Below the pieces are notes generated by a model that saw only the letters and a program-made list of their open reading frames with translations, was not told the DNA's origin and did no database searches. 64,000 nucleotides of DNA, taken from the NCBI GenBank assembly GCA_944354125.1, contig CALVPT010000005.1, positions 45,569-109,568 on the forward strand. The letters are read 5' to 3'. The DNA is from an uncultured Clostridia bacterium. GTDB taxonomy: Bacteria; Bacillota; Clostridia; Christensenellales; Borkfalkiaceae. Positions 33,653-43,995 of this stretch are shown here, piece after piece (the first letter of the stretch is position 1; every line of letters starts with the position of its first letter). The translations under genes and the position numbers were made by a program.

Positions 33653-36600
33653 ATGAAATTTTCCCTTAAAAGATTTGCAATAGCAGTACTCGCCGCCGCA
33701 GGTCTGACCTTCGGCGCTTTCGGCGTGTCTGCTTGCGCCAAGAAAGCCGTAGTCGAGGAAATCACGGGCAATACCGAGATAACCAAGACGCCTGCGCCTA
33801 CGGACGGCAGTCTGCCCACGGCGCACAGCGGCACCGAAAATCTTGCCTACATCGCTGCCGTTCTGGACAGCCAGACAAAGTGGCACAGCTACGGCTACAC
33901 GACTAGCAATGCCTCCATCGCAACCCAGATTACCAGGACGTGGAAGGACTATTCCGACGGCGTTCTGATAACGTCGGACATAACCTATTCGTCGATGGTA
34001 AAGTCGGGTTCCCAGACGTGTACGGTAGAGGGGGCTGACGGTGCCCAGGTATATTTCAGGTCTTCGGGCGTTCCCGATTCGTCGACTACTCACCTTACGG
34101 CTGCGTGGGATTCAAATCCCCCGACCTACTATGCCGAGAGCGCTTTTTATAAGACATACGGACTTCTTCAGACCGAGCTTTCCAGCTATATCATAAACGA
34201 CGAAAGCGTGCTCGAAAGCAGCGAAGTTACCGTAAATTCAGACGGAACGTATACCCAGAGTTTCGTGCTCGACCCTAAACTTTCGACCTACTACTATCAG
34301 TACGGAATGAAGACCAGGGGCGGTCTTGCGGCATATCCCGTGTTTGAAAGCGTCAATCTTTCGGTTACTTTCGACTCGTCGTGGAGGGTGCTGTCGCTCA
34401 CCGCGCGCGACGTATCCCGGGTAAACAAGGGCGTGGTAGTCAATTCGGTTTCTGACAATACGACCGTGTTCAGCTACGGCGACGACGGTTTCGACGACGC
34501 GCATTTTGCATACTATGACGACTATTACAGGGCATACGTCGGCGACGATTCGCTGGACGTCGGCGGCGAGGTGGAGGAAGAGCTCGTTCTCGACGTTACC
34601 AACGTGCTTTCCAACGGCTTTGCCAAGATTTTAAGCGGCGGCGACCAGTTCAAAGTCGCAGTCACCCTCGGCGATACCCGATATGTCGGATATCTGTTTG
34701 CGGGGCTCGACCTCGAGGATATTCTCGGCACGCTCAACGTAAGGCTGAGTCTTGGCAGGGACTATGTAAATCAGTCGCTCTACGTCGAATATGCCAACGG
34801 CGAGCTGGAGGCATACTACGGCAACGACTTTGCGCTCAGCTGCAATCTTGCCGAAACAAAACTTGCCATAGGTCAGCTTGAAGAATTCATAAAGGGCTTT
34901 TCGGGCGCGCTCGAGGGCATAGTTTCGCTTGACTCTTCGGAGGGCGGCATAGGCGACGATGCCGTTGCCGCGCTCATGGATTCGCTCGTGCTCGAGACAA
35001 GCGAAAATAAAGCTACGCTCATTCTCGACACCGATGACCTTCTGGGTCTCGGTGTGGGCATCAGGGCAACTCTGGATTTCGGCGTAAGCAATAATTCCAT
35101 AACCTTCAGAAACTGCGATATCACCGAAATTTCGCTCGGCGGCGAAAAACTCAATCTCGCTTTAAATCTCAAGGTATCCTCTGCGGAGATAATTTCTCGC
35201 GACGACACGACCGCGACCGCCGACCTCGCAGAATACATAGCCGATGTGCACGCGCTTCTTTCTTCCGATTTAATCAGGGTTTCAGCCTCGCTTGACGGAG
35301 ATAAAGAGGGTGTCAACCTGTCGGCAATCAAGGGACTTAAAGTCGACCTTGACGCCTATGTCGATGCGGACGGCATAACAGTCGGCGCAGATGCGGCGGT
35401 AAAATATACATATAAGGGCACTCCCGTTTCGGCAAAGGCGAGCATATGGTACGAATACGATTCGTCCGCCTCCCGCTACGGAAAGGCGTACATAACCCTT
35501 ACCGAGCTCAACGGCAGCAGCCTTTCGCTTAAAGTCGGATGCGATATCTCCGACATTATCGGCGGCATTTCCTCGGCGCTTACATATTCGGGTGCCGATT
35601 TCGGCGGCTCTAAGGATAGTCTTGTCGCCGTCCTCAACGGAGCTTTCAGCGCAGACCTTTCTTCGGTTGTAACCGAGCTCTATGCGGATAACTCAAAGAT
35701 AAAGCTCGGACTGAACGTCGATTCGCTTCTCGATATGCTCAGTCTCGATGTCGGCGTCAAATTCGGTTCCTGCGCGCTCGTATATGAACGCGGCGATGCG
35801 GCGGCAAACGGCGGCACGCTCACGGCAAGTCTGCCGGCAATAGGATTCGGCGTAAAGATAAGCGGCGCCGATGGTCAGCTCGCCGCTCCCGACGCTTCCG
35901 ACTATCTCGATCTCAGCTATGTCCTTTCGGATATAGAGAAGTTCGCAAACGCCGAACTCTATAAGGCAGAAATCTCCTTTGACGGAGCCAAGGCAACGGG
36001 GCTTGGCATAGCCGAGCTTGCAGGGCTTAAGGCAGAGCTTACCGCATATCTCGATGCAAAGAACATAACCGTAGGCGCAAACGCAGTTGTTTCGTATACA
36101 TACAAGACCAACACCATAACCGTAGATATATCTGTATGGTACGACAACGCAAGCGGCAACGTAATAGTCAAGCTCAATAAGCTCAATGATAAGGCAACCG
36201 CCCTCAGCATGTATGTCAAAGCTGAAGAGCTGGGCTCAGCTGTAAGCGGACTTGTGGGCGCAACGGGAACGAGCACGGACGGACTTGCGATAGACCTCGA
36301 CGGCGTAATAGCAGGACTGCTGTCCGCAGATTTTAACGAACTTCTTCCCGAGCTTTCGAATACATCAAACGGACTTAAGGTCAGCGTAAATGCAGATAAG
36401 CTCATTGAAATACTCGGCGCAGACCTCGGCATAACGCTTGGCAACATAGACCTCGCATATGCCCACGGCGATGTACCCGAGCTGACGGCGGCAGCGCCAG
36501 CGCTCGGACTTAACGTCAACGTAGTGCCCGAGAGCGGAACGATAGAGCTGCCCGACATAGAGAACGCGCTCAACATTTCTGATGTGCTTGCGGATATAGA

Positions 36601-39600
36601 GAAGTTTGCAAACGCCGAACTCTACAAGGCAGAAATCTCCTTTGACGGGGCAAAGGCAACGGGGCTTGGCATAGCCGAGCTTGCAGGGCTTAAAGCAGAG
36701 CTTACTGCATACCTCGATGCAAAGAACATAACCGTAGGCGCAAACGCCGTTGTATCTTATACATACAAGACCAGCACCATAACCGTAGATATATCGGTAT
36801 GGTATGACAACGCAAGCGGCAACGTAATAGTCAAGCTCAATAAGCTCAATGATAAGGCAACCGCCCTCAGCATGTATGTCAAAGCGGAGGAGCTTGGTTC
36901 AGCTGTAAGCGGACTTGTGGGCGCAACGGGAACGAGCACGGACGGATTTGCGATAGACCTCGACGGCGTAATAGCAGACTTGCTTTCCGCAGACTTTAAC
37001 GAACTTCTTCCCGAGCTATCTAATACCGCAAACGGACTTAAGGTCAGCGTAAATGCAGATAAGCTCATTGAAATACTCGGCGCAGATCTCGGCATAACGC
37101 TTGGAAATATAGACCTCGCATATGCCCACGGCGATGTACCCGAGCTTACGGCGGCAGCGCCAGCGCTCGGACTTAACGTCAATGTAGTGCCCGAGAGCGG
37201 TACGATAGAGCTGCCCGACATAGAGAACGCGCTCAACATTTCGGATGTGCTTGCGGATATAGAAAAGTTTGCAAATGCCGAACTCTATAAGGCAGAAATC
37301 TCCTTTGACGGAGCAAAGGCAACAGGGCTCGGCATATCCGAGCTTGCAGGGCTTAAGGCAGAGCTTACTGCATACCTCGATGCAAAGAACATAACTGTAG
37401 GCGCAAACGCCGTTGTATCTTATACATACAAGACCAACACCATAACCGTAGATATATCGGTATGGTACGACAATTCAAGCGGCAACGTAATAGTTAAGCT
37501 GAATAAGCTGAATGATAAGGCAACCGCCCTCAGCATGTATGTCAAAGCGGAGGAGCTGGGCTCAGCTGTAAGCGGACTTGTGAGCGCAACGGGAACGAGC
37601 ACGGACGGACTTGCGATAGACCTCGACGGCGTAATAGCAGACTTGCTGTCCGCAGATTTTAACGCACTTCTTCCCGAGCTTTCGAATACCGCAAACGGAC
37701 TTAAAGTCAGCGTAAATGCAGATAAGCTCATTGAGATACTCGGCGCAGACCTCGGCATAACGCTTGGCAACATAGACCTTGCATACGCCCACGGCGATAT
37801 GCCCGAGCTTACGGCGGCAGCGCCTGCGCTCGGACTTAACGTCAATGTAGTGCCCGAGAGCGGTACGATAGAGCTGCCCGACATAGAGAACGCGCTCAAC
37901 ATTTCGGATGTGCTTGCGGATATAGAAAAGTTCGCAAACGCCGAGCTCTACAAGGCAGAAATCTCCTTTGACGGAGCCAAGGCGACGGGGCTTGGCATAG
38001 CCGAGCTTGCAGGACTTAAGGCAGAGCTTACTGCATATCTCGATGCAAAGAACATAACCGTAGGCGCAAATGCAGTTGTTTCGTATACATACAAGACCAG
38101 CACCATAACCGTAGATATATCGGTATGGTATGACAACGCAAGCGGCAACGTAATAGTCAAGCTCAATAAGCTCAATGATAAGGCAACCGCCCTCAGCATG
38201 TATGTCAAAGCGGAGGAGCTTGGTTCAGCTGTAAGCGGACTTGTGGGCGCAACGGGAACGAGCACGGACGGATTTGCGATAGACCTCGACGGCGTAATAG
38301 CAGGACTGCTTTCCGCAGATTTTAACGCACTTCTTCCCGAGCTTTCGAATACATCAAACGGACTTAAGGTCAGCGTAAATGCAGATAAGCTCATTCAAAT
38401 ACTCGGTGCAGACCTCGGCATAACGCTTGGAAATATAGACCTCGCATATGCCCACGGCGATGTACCCGAGCTTACGGCGGCAGCGCCTGCGCTCGGACTT
38501 GACGTCAATGTAGTGCCCGAGAGCGGTACGATAGAGCTGCCCGACATAGAGAACGCGCTCAACATTTCGGATGTGCTTGCGGATATAGAAAAGTTCGCAA
38601 ACGCCGAGCTCTACAAGGCAGAAATCTCCTTTGACGGAGCGAAGGCAACGGGGCTTGGCATAGCCGAGCTTGCAGGGCTTAAGGCAGAGCTTACGGCATA
38701 TCTCGATGCAAAGAACATAACCGTAGGCGCAAACGCCGTTGTATCTTATACATACAAAGGCAATACCGTTTATGCCGATTTCACAGTCTGGTACGACTAT
38801 GACGACAGCAGCATAGGCGATGTCTGGCTGACGCTCAACTCAATCAACGGTAAGGCGGCTGATATCAGCGTAAGGTGCGACATATCTCAGCTCAGTCAGG
38901 CGATAGAAACGCTGATGGAGGCATTCTCGCTTGAGGAGTCCCCCGTGATTGCGACCGATTTCGGCAAACTTGACGTAACCGAAGTCGTAGGCAATATCCT
39001 CGGCGCAGATTTCAACAGATTGCTCCCCGACATCAGGACTTTTGCAGACGGTGCAAGTCTTACGGTAGATGCCGATTATCTTCTGACCCTTCTCGGCGTC
39101 AATATCGGTATAAATCTCGGGCAGATTGACCTTGCATATGACTGCAACGCGCACGGCCTTACGCTTGCGGCAAACAGCCTAGGGCTTAACGTCGAAGTAG
39201 ATACGGCGACGACGGGAATAATCCAGCAGAAGCCGACGGACGCGTGCGAACTTTCAGACCTTGTCGCGCTTATCAATTCTACCGTAAATCAGGTAAAGCA
39301 GATAATCGACGAAAAGCTGTTGTCGTTCAGCATAGACAGGGGGCAGACTTATATCTCGGTTGACGGTATAAAGGCCGAGCTCTACGGCGAAGGCGAAATA
39401 AGCTGGGCAAAGGGTCAGACATATGTCGCACTCGATCTCGGCTTAGCCCTCACGGAGACGGCAACCGACGAGACGACGATTAAATTTGTATATATCGAGA
39501 ACCCTTCTTCAGACAGGCCGACAATAAGGCTGGTCATAAACAACGTAGGCATAGATGTCTATCCCGAGGACGTAGAACTTGTAAAGAGCGGCATAGACAA

Positions 39601-42600
39601 GATTTATTCCAGGGTAGAGGGACTGCTTCCTGCAAATAATACGGTATCAACCACGGCGCCCGTCATGCAGTCGAAAGAGCCTGTAAGCGGCGGCGACGAG
39701 CTGATGGCCGTGATATTCAGGGCGCTTGCAACCGGCGACTGGGTGGAAGTCCTAGGCGATATGTCCCTGACCTTCGATGAAAATTCGCTGCTTTTAAACT
39801 ATCTCAAGGACAATACGCTTGCCTACGAGGTAACGGATAACGGCGAAATGAAGGTCGACTACAGCGGTAAGGTGCTCGGTTTTGAGCTTGGCGGTTCGCT
39901 CAACGTTTCTGCAGGCTCGGCAAACCTCATTTCGGCGATAGACAATCAGCTTGCGGGCGGAGAATATGACATATCCTCGAGCAGGGAAGAAGGCGCGCAA
40001 GGCTTTACAAGGCTCGTCTATGATTTCCTCTTCGATGCCATATCTTCCGTGACGATAGACAATATATTGGGTTCGGATACGTATACGGTTAAATTCGAGC
40101 TTGCGGGCGACAATTCGGCCATAGCCGAACTCAAGGACGTATATGTGCTTGCAACCATGTATATGACGGGCGAGCAGGGCGAAAGGGGCAAGATTGCCGA
40201 AGCTGACCTCGAGCTCGACGTCAAAGGCGTGGAGATAAAGCTCAACGTCATTGCAGAAAGGGCGGGCGGCGAGACGTATTTCTATATAAACCTTTCACAG
40301 GTGCTCAACTTTAAACTTCCCGACCTCAAGGTTATGGCTACCCAGTCCAGCCTTTATGACACCCTTAAGGTGCTCATCTCGGCTGTGACCGATACCAACG
40401 TTGCCGGCGTAATAGGCACTCTTCTGCCCGAATACGAGTTCGCTACGGTCGACTCGTTCGGTTCCCAGTCGGTAAAAGTCGACGATGCGACGCTTTCGCA
40501 GCTTGCGGATATCATAGATAAGCTTTTGAACTTCAACTTCAGCCAGGCGTTCACGGCGACTCGGACGGGCGACGTGACCACGGCAACGGTTGACTTCGAC
40601 AACATAGCAATGCAGCTCGGGCTTTCGGCTGGAAATCTCGGCAGCGCCGAGGCGGTGATAAATCATAAAAATCACACCATAAAGAGCTCTGCCAAGGCGG
40701 ATGTGTTGCAGCCCGATGGCTCGTACGAGACAAGGGAATGGCTATATCTGCTCTCCGAAACGACGGCAAGGCGCGACTATTCGTCGCTCGACAAGGACGA
40801 ATATATAAACATAGAGTTCCTGCCCGACCTAATTTCCGACCTCGTGAAGTTTGCGACTGACGACGACGGCGAAATTTACGGCTCGTTCACGCTGAGCGGA
40901 AGCATTACCGCCGATATCGTCAGCATGATAAGCATTAAGATTGACATAAGCAGGCTTACGTTCAGCTTTAACGAGGGACAGGGTATATACTTCACGCTCA
41001 TAGGTCAGCTTTCGGGCGGTCTGGTAAGCAACAACACGATAGGCATAACCTATGAAGACGGCTATTTGACTCTTGCAAAGGGGCTCAATTCGGCGGCTCC
41101 CGAATACAAGATAATGACTTTCAACTATTTCATAGACCATATGTTTGCGACCGACGGCACCTCTACGCTCAACTATCTGCTCGGCGTAAACAATACACTC
41201 TGGAAGGTTGTCGTAGGCGCTCTCGGCGACCTCGTCAAGCTCGATTCGGGCATAACCAAGCCCGAGGAGATATTCCTCTATGCCGCAAAGACCGAGGAAG
41301 AGGACGAGGAAATATCCATGTATGACTTCGTCGAGGCATTGAGGGTAATCGTAGACGGTCAGGAGACTGCGGTAATAGGCGATTACGGCACTATCGAGCA
41401 AAAGCTGGGCATATACGATAACTATTACGGCTTCAGTCTCAATGCCGGGCTCATAACAAATGACGTTCTGACCGAGCTCATTGCGGCAATCGTCAGGGAC
41501 GACGAAGTTGGCATAAGCGGTATCAAGGCATACGGTGCAATCAGCGCATATGTAAGTTTCAGTCTTGATTTGAGCTATGACGAGGGGCTTACGCCTGCCG
41601 ATTCCTATAAGATAGGCACCGAGCTTGAGCACGGAAAGTACGCACCCAGCCTTTACAGGGCGGCGCTTGCCGTGGCGGAAGAGAACGGCGTGACGGTAGA
41701 CTTCGACCACTACGTCAAAAAGCCTGAAGAGGGCTATGACGAGACTTTCGGTTGCTTCTCGACCAACGGGCTTAAGACCGAGTACTCCAAGGAGCTCTAC
41801 AGGCATTCTCTTACCATTGTAAAGCTGGACGGCACTACGGAAAACAGGGACGTAAGGCACGGCTCGACGATACATACCTATGACAACCAGTCGCCCGTAT
41901 ATACCTCGGACGGGTACAGACTTCTCTATTCCTATACGAACGGAGGGGAGGTTGCGGATAAGTCGTTCATACTCAACGGCGACGTCACGCTGTATGAAAT
42001 CAGGCGTCAGGCGGTAAAGGTATATATTCAGAACGGCGAAACGACTTATGTCGTCAATTCGTTCGTCGGCGACTACGTTCCCATGTCTGCAAACGGCATA
42101 GATGCAATCGACGGTCCTTATTACGAGGACGGGACGCCCGTACAGAGCGGTCAGACAATTCCCCAAGGAATTTCCGAGCTCAGGCTTTACGGCACGTTTG
42201 CAAAGAGCAAGGCGGAAATAAACTTCGTCGAGTACACATTCGACGCGGCAACGCGCTCATACATAGCAAGCGGAAAGGCGGCAGGTTTCAACGATAAGTA
42301 TTCGGTGAACGGCGAAACGCTCGTCCTCGAAAACGAGATTGACGGATATCCCGTAAAGGCAATCGCCGACTATGCGTTTGCGAATACCGACGACAAGCCC
42401 ATAAAAAATGTCGTCGTACCCTCCAACATAACGACGGTGGGGGCAGGCGCATTCCTCGATAACTACGGAATGACCGGCGCCGTATTCCTCGCAGACAGAG
42501 TGACAATGCTTGGCGACCTCAAGTCCAAGTCAATGCCATTCTACGGCTGTTCGACCGTTCAGACGGATACGGATAAGGCAAACGAAAAGACCATACTCAA

Positions 42601-43726
42601 CATATATTACAACGCGGTTACCAACCAGAATATGGATTGGACCAACTTCCGCATAGTCGAGCCTTCGCCTGCAATTATATATTATATGTATGTAGGCAAC
42701 GACCCCAATACCTCGGAGTGGGTAAACTATAACAAGAACGGCGGAGGCGCGCTGCATCAGGCAGGCAGCTGGGACTATGTAGAATATGAGGTCAATGCAG
42801 ATGCCGTAACCGAAATCTCCGTCGGGGAGCTTGCGGCCGAATATGTTCAGACGGGGCTTATCGGCGAAAGGTACAGCGGCGCGGAAGATTTGAAGGCGTA
42901 TATAGCCGACGCGCTTTCGCAGTACGTAAACGAAATGGGTGAAAACAAATACATCGTCGAGGTTATCGCGGGCAAGGGCAAGGACGGCTCTACGCTTGTA
43001 AGCGTAAACGTATCGCTCAACATTCCCATTTCGGTCACCATGTACAGCCAAATAGACATGACGTATAACGGCACTGCCGTATATGCAAATTCTGCAACTC
43101 ATGTAAACGTAGTCAAGTCGGAGGACGGCATAACGCTGTTCAGTCCCGAGGCGGCAGGCTATGCGTTCCTCGGCTGGGCGGCTATGGAAGACGGAAGCTT
43201 CGTGTTTGTCGACAGAACTACTAAGTACCTGGGCGAGGACTATGTGTACTATGCAGTCTGGGGTACCAGCAAAGTCGGGGCGCAGTTTGCCTCGTCTGTA
43301 AACTATGGCGGAACGGCGCTTAGCGGACCTTCCGGCAGCGGCATAGACGGCAAATGGTACGACTCTTCCTGGAACGAGGTGAGCGATTTGTCCGCACTTT
43401 CTCCCGATAACGCGATTGTGTATACGAGGAGCATATTTACCGTAACTTACAAGGTTGATGGCAATCTCATAACCAACTTGTCAGACAGTCTGAGTGGTTA
43501 TAACGGCACTACGGACAATCTGAGCCGCAGCTTTACGGCGTATGAAGGTCAGACGATAACGGCAGAGCGTTCCGCCGACCAATACTCTATGACTATAAGA
43601 GCGGACGGAATCGAAATTACCACTATTACTCTGAAGAAGACGTGGTTTGTTCATTATAAGTTTAAGGAAAGCGGGGCAAGCATTGTCTCGATAGACAAGG
43701 ACGGCGAGCTGACATTTACATATTGA
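33653..43726 (+). CDS. Giant repeat-containing surface lipoprotein (3357 aa)
   Basis: Start at ATG 33653 (18 bases after an earlier in-frame ATG) gives a clean lipoprotein signal: basic KFSLKRF, hydrophobic core, lipobox VSAC near residue 27. The bulk is a beta-rich repeat array. A divergent unit (about residues 541-761) precedes four near-identical 221-residue units (about 762-1645) and a hybrid last unit to about 1866. Later regions are distinct, then a BspA-type leucine-rich segment (near 2880-2960, IDGYPVKAIADYAFANTDD) and an InlB/Listeria-Bacteroides-type motif (near 3166, AGYAFLGWAAMEDGSFVF). It should be anchored to the outer face of the membrane by lipid and may act as an adhesin or surface scaffold. 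No sortase motif or catalytic site was seen. Confidence 0.88.
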   Translation: MKFSLKRFAIAVLAAAGLTFGAFGVSACAKKAVVEEITGNTEITKTPAPTDGSLPTAHSGTENLAYIAAVLDSQTKWHSYGYTTSNASIATQITRTWKDYSDGVLITSDITYSSMVKSGSQTCTVEGADGAQVYFRSSGVPDSSTTHLTAAWDSNPPTYYAESAFYKTYGLLQTELSSYIINDESVLESSEVTVNSDGTYTQSFVLDPKLSTYYYQYGMKTRGGLAAYPVFESVNLSVTFDSSWRVLSLTARDVSRVNKGVVVNSVSDNTTVFSYGDDGFDDAHFAYYDDYYRAYVGDDSLDVGGEVEEELVLDVTNVLSNGFAKILSGGDQFKVAVTLGDTRYVGYLFAGLDLEDILGTLNVRLSLGRDYVNQSLYVEYANGELEAYYGNDFALSCNLAETKLAIGQLEEFIKGFSGALEGIVSLDSSEGGIGDDAVAALMDSLVLETSENKATLILDTDDLLGLGVGIRATLDFGVSNNSITFRNCDITEISLGGEKLNLALNLKVSSAEIISRDDTTATADLAEYIADVHALLSSDLIRVSASLDGDKEGVNLSAIKGLKVDLDAYVDADGITVGADAAVKYTYKGTPVSAKASIWYEYDSSASRYGKAYITLTELNGSSLSLKVGCDISDIIGGISSALTYSGADFGGSKDSLVAVLNGAFSADLSSVVTELYADNSKIKLGLNVDSLLDMLSLDVGVKFGSCALVYERGDAAANGGTLTASLPAIGFGVKISGADGQLAAPDASDYLDLSYVLSDIEKFANAELYKAEISFDGAKATGLGIAELAGLKAELTAYLDAKNITVGANAVVSYTYKTNTITVDISVWYDNASGNVIVKLNKLNDKATALSMYVKAEELGSAVSGLVGATGTSTDGLAIDLDGVIAGLLSADFNELLPELSNTSNGLKVSVNADKLIEILGADLGITLGNIDLAYAHGDVPELTAAAPALGLNVNVVPESGTIELPDIENALNISDVLADIEKFANAELYKAEISFDGAKATGLGIAELAGLKAELTAYLDAKNITVGANAVVSYTYKTSTITVDISVWYDNASGNVIVKLNKLNDKATALSMYVKAEELGSAVSGLVGATGTSTDGFAIDLDGVIADLLSADFNELLPELSNTANGLKVSVNADKLIEILGADLGITLGNIDLAYAHGDVPELTAAAPALGLNVNVVPESGTIELPDIENALNISDVLADIEKFANAELYKAEISFDGAKATGLGISELAGLKAELTAYLDAKNITVGANAVVSYTYKTNTITVDISVWYDNSSGNVIVKLNKLNDKATALSMYVKAEELGSAVSGLVSATGTSTDGLAIDLDGVIADLLSADFNALLPELSNTANGLKVSVNADKLIEILGADLGITLGNIDLAYAHGDMPELTAAAPALGLNVNVVPESGTIELPDIENALNISDVLADIEKFANAELYKAEISFDGAKATGLGIAELAGLKAELTAYLDAKNITVGANAVVSYTYKTSTITVDISVWYDNASGNVIVKLNKLNDKATALSMYVKAEELGSAVSGLVGATGTSTDGFAIDLDGVIAGLLSADFNALLPELSNTSNGLKVSVNADKLIQILGADLGITLGNIDLAYAHGDVPELTAAAPALGLDVNVVPESGTIELPDIENALNISDVLADIEKFANAELYKAEISFDGAKATGLGIAELAGLKAELTAYLDAKNITVGANAVVSYTYKGNTVYADFTVWYDYDDSSIGDVWLTLNSINGKAADISVRCDISQLSQAIETLMEAFSLEESPVIATDFGKLDVTEVVGNILGADFNRLLPDIRTFADGASLTVDADYLLTLLGVNIGINLGQIDLAYDCNAHGLTLAANSLGLNVEVDTATTGIIQQKPTDACELSDLVALINSTVNQVKQIIDEKLLSFSIDRGQTYISVDGIKAELYGEGEISWAKGQTYVALDLGLALTETATDETTIKFVYIENPSSDRPTIRLVINNVGIDVYPEDVELVKSGIDKIYSRVEGLLPANNTVSTTAPVMQSKEPVSGGDELMAVIFRALATGDWVEVLGDMSLTFDENSLLLNYLKDNTLAYEVTDNGEMKVDYSGKVLGFELGGSLNVSAGSANLISAIDNQLAGGEYDISSSREEGAQGFTRLVYDFLFDAISSVTIDNILGSDTYTVKFELAGDNSAIAELKDVYVLATMYMTGEQGERGKIAEADLELDVKGVEIKLNVIAERAGGETYFYINLSQVLNFKLPDLKVMATQSSLYDTLKVLISAVTDTNVAGVIGTLLPEYEFATVDSFGSQSVKVDDATLSQLADIIDKLLNFNFSQAFTATRTGDVTTATVDFDNIAMQLGLSAGNLGSAEAVINHKNHTIKSSAKADVLQPDGSYETREWLYLLSETTARRDYSSLDKDEYINIEFLPDLISDLVKFATDDDGEIYGSFTLSGSITADIVSMISIKIDISRLTFSFNEGQGIYFTLIGQLSGGLVSNNTIGITYEDGYLTLAKGLNSAAPEYKIMTFNYFIDHMFATDGTSTLNYLLGVNNTLWKVVVGALGDLVKLDSGITKPEEIFLYAAKTEEEDEEISMYDFVEALRVIVDGQETAVIGDYGTIEQKLGIYDNYYGFSLNAGLITNDVLTELIAAIVRDDEVGISGIKAYGAISAYVSFSLDLSYDEGLTPADSYKIGTELEHGKYAPSLYRAALAVAEENGVTVDFDHYVKKPEEGYDETFGCFSTNGLKTEYSKELYRHSLTIVKLDGTTENRDVRHGSTIHTYDNQSPVYTSDGYRLLYSYTNGGEVADKSFILNGDVTLYEIRRQAVKVYIQNGETTYVVNSFVGDYVPMSANGIDAIDGPYYEDGTPVQSGQTIPQGISELRLYGTFAKSKAEINFVEYTFDAATRSYIASGKAAGFNDKYSVNGETLVLENEIDGYPVKAIADYAFANTDDKPIKNVVVPSNITTVGAGAFLDNYGMTGAVFLADRVTMLGDLKSKSMPFYGCSTVQTDTDKANEKTILNIYYNAVTNQNMDWTNFRIVEPSPAIIYYMYVGNDPNTSEWVNYNKNGGGALHQAGSWDYVEYEVNADAVTEISVGELAAEYVQTGLIGERYSGAEDLKAYIADALSQYVNEMGENKYIVEVIAGKGKDGSTLVSVNVSLNIPISVTMYSQIDMTYNGTAVYANSATHVNVVKSEDGITLFSPEAAGYAFLGWAAMEDGSFVFVDRTTKYLGEDYVYYAVWGTSKVGAQFASSVNYGGTALSGPSGSGIDGKWYDSSWNEVSDLSALSPDNAIVYTRSIFTVTYKVDGNLITNLSDSLSGYNGTTDNLSRSFTAYEGQTITAERSADQYSMTIRADGIEITTITLKKTWFVHYKFKESGASIVSIDKDGELTFTY
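35936..38759 (+). repeat. Tandem near-identical 663-bp repeats inside the giant gene
   Basis: Units begin at 35936, 36599, 37262, 37925 and 38588, a constant period of 663 bases (221 codons). Units 1-4 are complete; unit 5 is identical only to about 38759 and then changes to a different sequence. Copies differ by few, mostly silent substitutions plus residue swaps such as NE/NA, TS/TA and GL/DL, indicating recent duplication or gene conversion. A more diverged unit lies at about 35273-35935. Confidence 0.95.
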
Positions 43727-43750
43727 TGTTCAGACAATGGAAAACTTAAC

Positions 43751-43789
43751 AGGCGGAAAGGTAAAACTTTCCGCCTTTAACATTTTTTT
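43751..43789 (+). terminator. Terminator of the giant lipoprotein gene
   Basis: AGGCGGAAAG (43751-43760) pairs with CTTTCCGCCT (43767-43776) across a six-base loop, followed by TTAACATTTTTTT. The 269-base gap also holds the protease promoter and leader. Confidence 0.85.
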
Positions 43790-43834
43790 CACAGTATTTT
43801 AATTTAATCAACATTTTATTTAATGCTTTTAACA

Positions 43835-43863
43835 TTGATTTTTATGTGCGGAATTGGTATAAT
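43835..43863 (+). promoter_or_regulatory. Sigma-A promoter of the HtrA-like protease
   Basis: TTGATT (43835-43840), 17-base spacer, TATAAT (43858-43863) with extended -10 TGG. The transcript leader is about 125 bases. Confidence 0.82.
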
Positions 43864-43995
43864 ATTTCCAGATTCAAGCGATAAATCAAGGACAGGCAAC
43901 AAGCTGAGCGCCGTTCGGCGCGGCATATGCCCCCTTTGGTTGCTTGTTATGAGACAGCAGTAGTAGAAATCAGATAAGGCAGGTAGAAAAATTCT
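43864..43995 (+). promoter_or_regulatory. Multibranched leader RNA candidate upstream of the HtrA-like protease
   Basis: AACAAGC (43898-43904) and GCTTGTT (43942-43948) form an outer stem enclosing two small hairpins: GCGCCG-TTCG-related stem at 43908-43921 and GGC-ATAT-GCC at 43922-43931. The three-way-junction outline resembles a small regulatory RNA or riboswitch, but no known class was recognised. Confidence 0.45.

Noticed and set aside
35936..38759. CRISPR or other repeat array
   Set aside because: The period is 663 bases, in frame, and entirely coding; there are no short palindromic repeats with spacers.
40829..42166. A 445-codon minus-strand open frame inside the giant lipoprotein gene
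   Set aside because: Antisense shadow of a confident coding region; Cys/Tyr/Arg-rich and without start signals.
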